Source: Monarcha castaneiventris obscurior
Lineage: Eukaryota; Chordata; Aves; Passeriformes; Monarchidae
Direction of reading: 5' to 3'
NCBI GenBank assembly: GCA_026261815.1
Contig: JAMPIT010000493.1
Coordinates: 9,131,501-9,195,500, forward strand
Length of the DNA stretch: 64,000 nucleotides
Shown: positions 54,601 through 64,000 of the stretch, in pieces
Layout of the letters: each line of letters begins with the position of its first letter
Numbering within the stretch: position 1 is the first letter of the stretch
Program-made: the position numbers and the translations under genes
Notes under the pieces: generated by a model
Databases searched by the model: none
What the model was told of the DNA's origin: nothing
The model's input: the letters and a program-made list of their open reading frames with translations, nothing else

Positions 54601-56011
54601 GCTGTTTGAAGGCCCCACCACTGTGCAGGTGTTGCACAGCCCCTGGCACAGCCAGGAATGGGATTGTGGCTCCCACCCATCCCAAGGCTCAGCCACCCAT
54701 CCCAGCACCCCTGGGCACAGCTCTGCCCCTGCCCAGCAGCCCCAGGGAAGGAAAGGACTCTTTCAACTCCTTCTTTCCCAGTGGGACTTTATTTTTCTTT
54801 CCACCACCTCTTGACCCTGGACGTGGAAATAACGTCCAGAGAGCTGAGAAAGTTCTCAGCATCTTCTTTCCTTCCTGCAGACATCAAAAGGGGATTGTGG
54901 GCTCCATCACGAATTACATCACGGCCGGTTTTGATCCTCTCAGCAGAGGAGACATAAATCTTCTTCCTCTTTCTTTCTCTGTTTGGGTGTCGATTCTTTC
55001 CTGTGTTCTGAAGTTTCTCAGGAGAAAATGTAAATGGGTTTTATAAGCTGATTTTCTGCCCGCAGGTTTTTACCTTGGTGATTCTTATCACTGCTGCTGG
55101 GTGGAAAAAGGACTGGCAGGGTTTGGAAAGGACCAGAGCAGGGGGCAGCAGGAGTTTTAACAGCCCTGATTCAGTAAACCCTGAAGGCTGTGCTGCTGTG
55201 GTGGGGAGGTGCCTCCAGCAGTTTGGTGATGCTGGGGATGCTGGTGTCAGCTTCTCAGCGTGGCCAGGCAGGGATGGAAGCAGAACCAGGCTCCCCAAAT
55301 AATCCCCTTCATGGGCACCCCTGGGGAAGCCTCACTAAGACTGGAAGTGCAGGCTGAAAAATCAGTATTTCTAATTTTACTGCAAGGGCTGAGCCTGGGC
55401 CCCCCAATTCCCATGGAGCCTCCCAGTTTGGCTGTGGGGCTTCTTCCAACATCCACTGGGAGAGGGAGCAGAAATGGGGCCCTGGGGTCTTCTCAGGTGA
55501 GCAGCACCTGGGCCAAGGGCGTTTAATCCAGGTTTAAAATCCCTGAAATCTTAAGCCTTTACCTGGGAGCTCTTTTCCCAGAGGGGTCTGCTCCTACCCC
55601 TGCCTGCCCCAGGCTCCTTGCTCAGAGCTTCCTTCGCCTCTCTGATGGAGGACCCAGAGGGGAGGAGGAAGGTGAAAAAAGTGAATTACACAGAGCAGGA
55701 CTGAACAGGGCCAGACCTGCAGCTGCTGGAGCATTCCTTGAGCTGCTCCTGGAGCAAGGGAGCATCTCCTGTGTCACCAGCAGCGTCACCTCCCGTGCCT
55801 CGTCCTCTGTGTGCAGGACTCCTGTCCTGACAGGCTGCTTTAGGACACGCTGATGGATCTGTGATGTCTTTTTAATCTGCTGGAGAAGGTGCCAGATATA
55901 TTCCACGGAGGAATTTCTCTTTTCCTGTGTGCGTGTGTGTGAACTCGCTCTGCAGGCAGCACGGGGCGTGGGCCTGGTCCCCGTCATCATCATCATCATC
56001 ATCATCATCAT
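48661..56011. other. Intergenic, no gene recognised
   Basis: Single-copy sequence with no recognisable exon. Minor features: three copies of an 11-bp word gatcaggaatg at 49768-49799, two 29-bp copies near 51452-51509, and a CpG-dense patch near 50040-50105. Open frames are short or compositional. Confidence 0.7.
49768..49799. repeat. 11-bp tandem repeat, three copies
   Basis: gatcaggaatg repeated three times. Confidence 0.95.
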
Positions 56012-56012
56012 C
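55984..56012. repeat. (ATC)n microsatellite
   Basis: About nine copies of atc/cat directly before a CR1 fragment. Confidence 0.95.
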
Positions 56013-56170
56013 AGAGCACAGAATCATCGGGGTGGCTAAAGATACTTCAGATTATTGCATCCAACCACTCACCCAGCACTGCCAAGGCCACCACTACACC
56101 GTGTGCCCAAGTGCCACATCCACACGTTTTTTAAACCCCTCTGGGGATGGCCACCCCAGCACTGCCCTCC
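56013..56170 (-). mobile_element. CR1 LINE 3' fragment
   Basis: Inverted copy with 'cacagaatcatcggggtgg', 'acccagcactgccaaggcc' and 'cccaagtgccacatccacac'. It abuts the (ATC)n run, where the CR1 terminal microsatellite would lie, so that run may have grown from the element's end. Confidence 0.88.
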
Positions 56171-56281
56171 ATCCGTGCCCAGAGCTGTGGTGCAGCCTCA
56201 GCTCGGCCTCCAGCCCAGGTGTCCGGGCAGGGAACACACGAACTGCACGCAGCAATTCCCCTGGGGACACCTGGGAGCACG

Positions 56282-56341
56282 TCCCCTGCCCCAGCCCCCT
56301 GCCCCAGCCCCAGCCCCAGCCCCCTGCCCAGCCCCAGCCCC
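56282..56341. repeat. (CCCCAG/CCCCTGC)n C-rich repeat
   Basis: Imperfect hexamer-type repeat of ccccag and ccctgc. The complementary strand is G-rich with closely spaced G-runs. Confidence 0.9.
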
Positions 56342-57454
56342 GTGCAGGACACCACAGAGGTGCCACTCACAACCTGGCATCACCCCACAGCCCCTTCCCT
56401 GGGCTGCTTTTAACGAAGCCCAACCACCGTAAGGCAGAAATTTCAGTGATTTACAGCCAGCAGCGTGGAAAAGAAAAAAACACAAACCATGGGAATGGGG
56501 CGGGGGGAGGGAAGGTCATTCCAGTTTCTTCCTGCTTGCAGCCCTCGCAGCTTTCGGATACAGGATATGGCTGAATGGCAGCCTCCACGCTGCATTTATT
56601 TTTAAGCCAGCGATAGCTTGCGGCGTGACCTCGCCGTGCAGCAGCAACAGCAGCCAAGGAGCTGTTTTTTTCCGGCCCTTCGACGTCAGATTGCTTCCTT
56701 TGACACCTCTGAGAGCCAAAAAATGGGAAGCATTCTCTTCCCAAGGTGACTTTATTTTTTTTTTTCCCCTGTGATAGGGCTGCGGGGGCTCGCTCTCAGG
56801 CTCGGGGTTGTCAGGCGTGGATGGCACTGCCCTGGGGACACGGCCCCTGGGGACAGCTGGAGGTCACTGCTTTAGGGCAGAGGTGCCCAGATTAGCTGAT
56901 CCTTGGGAAAAAAAATTGCCTTGGCTGGAGCCAGAGTTGGGGCAACTTCACCTCCATTTAAAAGACTCTGGAATGCACTTGTGACTTTTTTTACCTTTTT
57001 TTTTTTTTTTTTTTTTTTTCCTTTTCAGGGCAGCTGGGGTTTTCCAGGATATCCCAGCTCCCATCTCCATAACCTGTTTACTGAAACTTAGATTTAGTTT
57101 CCCAAGCTCATTCACAACTGAGTGCAAACGACTGAGCGCTGCTCGAGGCTCTGAACAGCAGGGAAATGCTTCACCCTCACTTTTTGATAGCACAGGAGAT
57201 TTTAAGCCCTCTCACAGAGAAATAAGCCTAAAATCTCCCAGGGTTTATTTGTGACACCAGCAAATTTCTTCCTTTGGTTTGCCTGTTCCTAAACCACGGC
57301 TTTGCACTGATTACACCCCACGTTATCAGTGTGGGGGCCTTGTCTCTGTCCACTCCTCCTCTGCAAACTGCAAGGGAGGTTTTTATTTTAAACCAAAGGT
57401 GGAATAGGTTCAGCTCAAGGTGCAGGTGCAGGTCCCAGCTGCATCTGATTTTCT

Positions 57455-57565
57455 CAGAACCTCTCCGAGCAACCTGGTCTAGTGGAAGTGCCCCTGCCCT
57501 GGAAAAAGATGAGCTTTTATATCTCTCCCAACCCAAACCATTCCATGATTTCCATGATGATTCCA
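57455..57565 (+). mobile_element. CR1 LINE 3' end, short
   Basis: Contains 'gagcaacctggtctagtgga', then 'cctgccctgg' and 'caacccaaaccattccatga', the last part of a CR1 3' UTR. Confidence 0.85.
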
Positions 57566-59249
57566 CTAGCAAATCCCTTGGAATTCAACGGGAAGAGCTT
57601 GGCTGGAGGACACCTTCACGTGGGTAAGTGAAGCTGCTCCTCACAGGCCTCCAGGGTTGTTATGGGGCTGGGAAAAGGGGCCAGCCCCAGGCTGGGATGT
57701 GATGGGTTCCCATCCCCGGCCCTGCTTTGTCTCTGTCCTGCCTCCAGCGCCTCAAAGCCACCAGGCACAAAAATCTGCCGGAGAGGGATCCTTCAAAGGC
57801 ACTTCTTCCTGCGTCACTCACCAAGGAGAGGGCAGCAGGGCTCAGATAGGGATTTCTGAGCTCAGAAATGTCAGGAGGAAGCGATGGGCTCGGAGGAAAT
57901 TCTTGCGACGGTCTCGGAGGAAACGGGAGATGTGAAAATACACGATGTATTTTCCTCCCGCAAGCTGCGCGCTCTGTTTTTATTATCATAAACCTGGGCC
58001 CGGAGGATGTCAGCTTGTTTATTTATTTGTTTAAATGAGGTTTCTCTCCTTGTTCAAACATTCCCATGTTGGCAGCTGCTGCGCTCCGGGGCCCTGTCCC
58101 GGTTCCCAGCTCCCCCCTGGAACCAGGGACGTGCCAGCTCAGGCAGTGTCCCTGGCAAGTGGGAGATGCCAAAGGCAGGGGGATGATGTGGGTGTCTCCC
58201 CCAGGGTGTCACTGAGAGCCCCTCGGGATGGTGACACCACCATGTCCTCGTGCGTGTCACCTCAGCCTCCCTGAGCTCACAGCTCCTCTCCAAACTCTTG
58301 GAGTATAATTAGGAATATCCCATTTTTTGGCCTGTCCCTCTGAGTCAGTGTCTTCCTTCTTCTTCCTTGCCACCAGCGGTGTGCTGGACATGGGGGCCAC
58401 CAGTGCCCACTTTTCTGTCATTTTGAGGCGTTGTGTGCAGTAACTGCTCTGGAAAATCCCTCTGCACACCTGGATCCCGAGGGCTTTCCAAGGGCTTTCC
58501 AAGGGCTGCCCAGGGGGTGTTGGATTTGGTGGTGGTGGCCCCTTCCAGTTCGAGCTCCCCCAACACTGGGAGCTGTTCCCAGGGAGCCTGAAGGATCCCA
58601 GGAGTCCCACATGGACCCAAATAACACCGTGCTCAACCCAGGTCCTGCTCTTCCCACCACAGAGGTGAGAGGGACTTTAACTTTCACCTCACGTTGGACA
58701 GGCTGAGCCTCTTGGCTGGGGGGCTTCTCCCCTGGACAAGGGGCTTGGTTCCCTGGCTGATCCCGGCCTCTCCCGTGGGGTCACTCCGGCAGGAAGCCGC
58801 TCTGGCCCCGGGGAGCCACGGGAGATGCACCTGGGAGGAGAAGCACTTTGCTGGAGGAAGAAAACAGGATCTAACATATAAACAACATCCTCAATGGCTC
58901 AGCAAGTGAGTCGCTCTTTCCAGAGCCTGTTTTCGAGCCATTGTTGTGTCCCCCATGCCCCCCCCCGCAGCTCCAAAGTGCAATTAAAGCAAGTAGGAGC
59001 CAGCAGAGCCACCGGGATGGTGCTGTCCCACTGCTTCTCCCAGGGATCCATCCCTGGATGGACCCAGCGAGGGCAAGTGCTGCAGAGGTGGAGGGTAAGA
59101 ATAACTCCTGGCTCCTTTCCAGGGGATGTTTGGGGCTGAAATGTACTTGTAGGATGGGAATTCCACCTTCCAAGCTGTTCATGATTAATCCAAAGCTTAT
59201 TGGGGGCCGAAAGGTGCCAGTGAGCAAATGGGATCGAGCATCTCTTGGG

Positions 59250-59288
59250 ACAACTGAGTCTGTGGGGCTTTCCCACAGACTCAGTTGT
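59250..59288. other. Perfect 17-bp hairpin
   Basis: Arms acaactgagtctgtggg (59250-59266) and cccacagactcagttgt (59272-59288) are exact reverse complements around the 5-base loop gcttt. Nothing nearby marks it as a terminator or known RNA. Confidence 0.97.
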
Positions 59289-60253
59289 GCTCCTTCCAGA
59301 GGGTTCCTCACCATGAAGAGAGTTTTTCTGGATTTTGCATCCAGGCAGTAGAATCCCCACAATTCTGGAATGCATCCTCCTGTATTCTGCACTCCTTGGT
59401 CGTGGCACTAAGCAGAGCACCCTACATACATCTGAATTTTGACTATTTTTCGACTGGAAAAATTTTTAATTTGAAAACCAAAAGCAAACAACTTTCATTT
59501 TCCATCCTTTATTCCTTCCTTCTCTCTAGAAAACACGGATAACTGAGGACAGCATTCCTGGCAGCCAGGGAGTCCAAACCAATGCTGTTCCCCAAAAGGA
59601 TCCCAATGGACCAACACGGGGACATCCCAAAGGGTTAAGCTGCTGCCCAGCACAGGAAACCTGCAGGCAGAGCCAGATTCCTGGGGAGGAAACATTCCAT
59701 TTGTGGTGGGAGAAAAGGTAAGCGAAGCGTTAACGCGGCCCGCGAGCGGAGCAGGGGTCAGCGGCGTATCCTGCTGCAAACTTCCTGAGCAACCTCCGAG
59801 GAGAAAACAACAACCCCGGCATGGCACGGGCTGGGATGGGACGTGGTGGGTTTTGTTTTTCACTCTGCTTACCTTGCACCTACTTTCTCACCCTGCCTAG
59901 TGGCTGCACACTCTGTCCTGCCCCAGCTCCAGCGCTGGAGCATGAATTGTTTTAATGTTTCTCTGGTGTGACTGGTTGTGGTTTTATGCCCTGGACTGGA
60001 CTGGAAGGGCAGGAGAGGAGGGGAGCCAAATGAACCTTTCAGGCTCTTGGAGATGCTCAGGTGGGAGCAGGAGGAGCAGAGCAGCCCCACACCTGCTCAG
60101 CAGAAGGAAAATCCACCAAAACTTCCTGTATTGTCTCTTTTTGCTTCTGAATCTCAGAACACGGAGCAGAGGGCTGGGGGATAACAGTGGAAATGCTTGG
60201 GGGAAACACCAGCGGGACTAAAAGTGCCTCCTTGCCTTCCCCAGCCTGCAAAA

Positions 60254-60391
60254 GGGAGCAAAAGTTGGAACAAAAGTCCGAAAAAAGGGAGCAAAAGTTA
60301 GAACAAAGGTCTGAAAAAAGGGAGCAAAAGTTGGAACGAAAGTCCCAAAAAAGGGAGCAAAAGTTGGAACAAAAGTCCCAAAAAAGGGAGC
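60254..60391. repeat. 33-bp purine-rich tandem repeat, about four copies
   Basis: Unit gggagcaaaagttggaacaa followed by aagtccgaaaaaa, spacing exactly 33 bp. Because 33 is divisible by three, the reading frame stays open and would encode a charged 11-residue repeat (REQKLEQKSEK) on the + strand; the - strand is open too. No start context, splice pattern or homology supports a real protein. Confidence 0.95.
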
Positions 60392-60897
60392 AAAAATGTC
60401 TCTGCTGCTTCATCCATCCCTGATTTGCATTAAAATTAAGGTTTTTACAGTAGCTGGTGCTCCTGCAAAGAAAAAGAAAGCCAAGGTAAAAAATGCCCAA
60501 TATTTTATGTCAAAAATGGTGTTTAGATAGAAATGGCTCAGAAGTCTCAAAGCTGAAGGGTGATGTAAATAGTTTTATTTACATACTTCTTGCATAAGAG
60601 CAGGGGCAGGTCATGATCAGTGTAAGAAATTGGTTCGTTCAGTTCAGCTTTCTGTGTGCTTCCCTAGCAAATATTTGGGAGACAGAGGAGACTCCTGGAG
60701 TTTGAAATTTTCTTTTTGAGGACACGGATCCAACACTCAAACAGGGCCTGCTCAGATCTCACTTTGGGCATCTGCTCATTGCTGTGGGAGGAAAATCCCA
60801 GGTGGGATTTCAGCGGTGGTTGGGATGCTGGGATGTGCAGCCCATGGACACAGCGCTGGGACACTGCCAGGATGTGTCCTCCTGTCCCCTTTCTTCC
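60392..60897. other. Intergenic, nothing recognised
   Basis: Single-copy AT-rich to mixed sequence with no gene or repeat recognised. Confidence 0.7.
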
Positions 60898-61105
60898 TTC
60901 ACCTTCCCTGGGAGGGTGGGCAGGCGCTGGCACAGGTTCCCAGAGAAGCTGTGGCTGCTCCTGGATCCCTGGAAATGTCCAAGGCCAGGTTGGATGTCAC
61001 TTGGAGCAGCCTGGGATAGTGGAAGATGTCCCTGCCATGGCAGGGGTGGAACAAGATCATCGTTAAGATCTCTTCCAACCCAAACCATTCCATGATTCCA
61101 CAGAT
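60898..61105 (+). mobile_element. CR1 LINE 3' tail
   Basis: Contains 'gggtgggcaggcgctggcac', 'cagagaagctgtggctgct', 'tgtccaaggccaggttggat' and 'cttccaacccaaaccattcc', ending 'atgattccacagatcatcc'. Confidence 0.93.
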
Positions 61106-64000
61106 CATCCTATGGATGATCTAAGATGAAAAGTCCAAGGATCCCAGGCCCAGCTCCTCTTCAAGAGGCTCAAAGAGACATCCAGGCTTCCCAACACCCA
61201 CTGACACCCCGGCCATGGCCGACTCCAGTGGACTGAACTGGAGTTCAGTAATTCCTTCTTTTCCCTTCCCTGCGGATCCAGCCACAAGACCTGTCCCTCA
61301 GCCACCACCACGGGGCTTCAGGAGGGCTGGACAAGAGGAGAAGGAAGGTGCAGGGATGAGCTCTGGAGCCCAGGGCAGCAGAGCAGCCCCGGAGCGATGC
61401 CGGGGAGCGCCAGCGATGCCGTGATTGGTTTTGCTAAATTGGAATCTTATGATCCCAGGGTGGTTACATAAAATGCCAATTAGCACGCGGTCGGCATTGT
61501 TGCACGGAAATGTTTTCCATTATATTTTGCTGTCAGCAGATGCTGGTGTGAAACCAGTTTGCAGGCCTCATGTGGCCACCACGAGGAGGTTGGGGAAAGC
61601 ACTGGAGTCTCCCTCCAGGAGGATTTGTTACCCTGGTCACCCAGCGTGGGAGCTGCACCTTCCCTTTGGGCAGCAGCATGGACAATTTTGTGTTGGAAAG
61701 GACAATCCCAGAGGTCTGGGGACTCCACAGGACCCACCACAGCTTTCCTGACGAGTGCCCCCAGCTGTTCTCATCTGCAAATGCTGCTTGTTGCCTCTTG
61801 CAGTCGTATTTTTCACACCATTTCTGTGAGGATGAAGCGCTGAGTCACAGGATCCAAGGAATCCTGAGCAGAAGAGCCGCAAGGGACTCCTCCTGGTTAA
61901 GATGTCTGGGATGCTTCCTATTAAATAATAACAAAATGCTGCAATAATAACTTGGCAGCTCTCCGCCCCCGCCAGGCTGATGCTCAGTGTCAGTTTGCCT
62001 TCCTAAAATTCCTTTAAGTGTCTCGGCAAGTTGCAGGGTAGGAAGGAAGGACACTTCACTCTCGACTTTTCCCTGATTAAGTTCTTGTAGTGAGCCTCGA
62101 GAAGATGGGGAGGAGGAGGAATTCCTCTTTGAGTCGTGCTCCATGGTGGGTTTGTGGATAAAGCAGGGGCAGGTCGTGGGTCCTGCAGAGCTGTGGCCTT
62201 GGCAGGGGTCCCCAGATGGGCAGGTGAGGGGTAGTGGCTTGTTTTACCTCCTGGGGAAGGATTAAACCCCCCCAGCCCGTGTTTAAATTTCAAAAATCAA
62301 AAGCAGAACTGCTGTCAGCATCTACTTTGCATCCCCATTTCCAGACCTCACTTAACAGTCTTCAGCATTTTAAATTTATACCTAATTATCAATCAGTTTT
62401 AATTTATGTGCTGTTTAAAAGCCTTAGGTAACTTTGCATGGGAGTATCTGTGGATGTTATTGTCTTTTCATCATCAATTGAAGAAATTTATCTCCTGGGT
62501 TGGTCAGAGCAGCTCTGCTGGCCTGGGTGGCTCCAGCTCTCCCCACACATGGGGCAGGCTCCTCACAACTCTCCAGGGCTGGGAAATCTTCCTGAAATCC
62601 TACAGTTTTTTCCCCTGAATTCAGGATGGTGGAGGTTGAATCAAATAAAAGATCAGATACATTGTGCTGACCCCGGAATGAGTTTTGGTTTGATTTTTTT
62701 TAATGAGAAATGCCATACAGAGGGTTCGTTAAAATATTTTGCACGAGTTAGTGCTTCACTTTGGAAACCCTCTGAACAATGTGATCTGAAATTCCAGAAT
62801 TTCATTCCTCATTTGCCACATATTCTGCATTTCTGCTTTCCCTCCATTTGCCCCTTAAATGCCAGGGGTTTTCATGCTCCCCTTGAGGTCACCTGTGATA
62901 GTGGGACGTGGATCTCCCCTCTAACAGGAGAACAGGAGAGGTTGGTTTGGCTCATCCCTGTGCAGTGAAGGCTCAAAAAGGCATAAAAGAACATTAGGAT
63001 GAACCCATAAATAGTGAGAGGATCTGTAAACTATGGGACAGGGCAAAACTGACCCTGAGTGCAGTGGGGAAGTTTTTTAATCATCGGAGCAAGAGCGACT
63101 GGAGGAACCTTCACCCACAGAAGAGGAAAATCAACCAAATGTTTAAGGTGGAGCTGAATCCCTTTGGAAATGTGTGTGTGCAGTGGGATGGGGGGTAGGG
63201 ATGCAGTGCCCCTGGGCATGCCTGGCCTCACAGCTGGCCCAGAAATGGCCCTAAAACCAAAAAATAAAGAAATACAATAATTTACTCTGTCCGAAACTGG
63301 GCTGCAATATGGTGAAGGGCAATTTACCACTGATTTAATGTGATTAGGATTTTTTTCCCCCCATGAGCTCGTGCCTGTCTCTTTATATTATCTGGAGGAT
63401 CAGTGTGGAGTCCTGAGTCAGGAAAAGAGCTCCCCTCAATCCATCCTCTTGGTTTGACTTCACAGTGATCCATGCATGTGCTTAACATTAAGGTTCTGCT
63501 TCCAGGCTGTCCTGAATAATAGGCTCGAGTGTATTTTGAGAACTCATTTTTACTTTTTATTACAATAATAACTTCTGCAGTGACATGAATTCCAACAGGG
63601 AGCCCTGAGGAATAACATCCCCTTCCAAATGGTTTTCCTCTTCGCACTGGAATCAGAGCTCATATGAGCAGAGCAGCCCATTACAAGACAAAGCACTTTC
63701 CAGAAGATGAATTTTTCTCAGCCTCACAGCAGTTCCTTTATAGTCAAAGATGAATTCTATTACCAAGTCTGCTCCTGCAAATTGCAGTCAAATGGATCAT
63801 TAATGAAGGGAAGCAGGGTCTCTGCTGTGGGATTGCTTCTGAAGGGTGCAGCTCTTGGAGGTGCTGAGCTCCTGCAGCTTAGGCTGGCCTTTCTTTCCTT
63901 CTTTCCTTTTCAGATTTCACGCTGGAATTCCATAAAATGACGTGTGTGAAAAGCTGTCCTGCTGCCATCCCGACAGGATATTGCACTGCTCCCAGAGCAG
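61106..64000. other. Intergenic to window end, no gene recognised
   Basis: Mixed GC-rich (to 62250) then AT-rich sequence. No exon of KCNJ16, KCNJ2 or any other gene was recognised, and no tRNA-like or small-RNA-like sequence was seen. Confidence 0.65.

Larger units (their letters stand above)
56342..60253. other. Intergenic; hairpin and CR1 end inside
   Basis: No gene recognised. It holds a T-run at 56996-57020, a CR1 tail at 57455-57565 and the perfect hairpin at 59250-59288. Confidence 0.7.

Noticed and set aside
61106..64000. Exons of KCNJ16 or KCNJ2 at the window end
   Set aside because: No inward-rectifier channel motif, such as the pore GYG context, was found on either strand.

Overview
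The window is vertebrate nuclear DNA, almost certainly from a bird and perhaps a passerine. Evidence: compact GT-AG introns; about eleven 5'-truncated CR1 LINE tails in both orientations; a decayed LTR of a high-copy avian endogenous retrovirus type; many GC-rich minisatellites; and one recognisable multi-exon gene. The passerine suggestion is only an impression.

The gene is MAP2K6 (MKK6, the dual-specificity kinase that activates p38 MAP kinases), on the + strand. Eleven coding exons lie between 10728 and 27553. They give residues 6-334 of a 334-residue protein in one consistent reading frame with canonical splice sites throughout. The first coding exon (residues 1-5 plus one base of codon 6) is not seen, so bases 1-10727 are read as the 3' part of a long intron 1. 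All kinase landmarks are present: Gly-rich loop, catalytic Lys82, HRD, DFG, activation-loop Ser207 and Thr211, the APE motif, and the C-terminal DVD-type docking segment. A 3' UTR follows the stop and may end near 28210.

Region by region: 1-10727 is intron 1, with an 18-bp minisatellite, a 231-bp pure pyrimidine tract, a degenerate AT-rich repeat and a CR1 fragment. 10728-28210 is MAP2K6 exons 2-12 and the UTR. Within it intron 5 carries a 679-bp pure purine tract ending 53 bp before exon 6, and introns 2, 3 and 9 carry CR1 copies. 28211-64000 has no gene I can support. It holds a 40-bp minisatellite, AT-rich candidate regulatory blocks (32.6, 40.0 and 41.5 kb), a split 173-bp direct duplication, a solo LTR, a 34-bp G-rich array, a 50-bp array with a 196-bp higher-order period, a 109-bp tandem duplication, a 17-bp perfect hairpin, a 33-bp repeat and several CR1 tails. 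In other amniotes MAP2K6 is followed by KCNJ16/KCNJ2 and the SOX9 gene desert; neither KCNJ gene was recognised here.

The most interesting structural signal is that repeats in different MAP2K6 introns are reverse complementary. The (CCCTT)n tract of intron 1 can pair with the (GGGAA)n tract of intron 5, and the CR1 of intron 3 with the CR1 of intron 9. Such pairing could loop out exons 2-5 or 4-9 and favour circular RNAs or exon skipping. I found no new protein-coding system.
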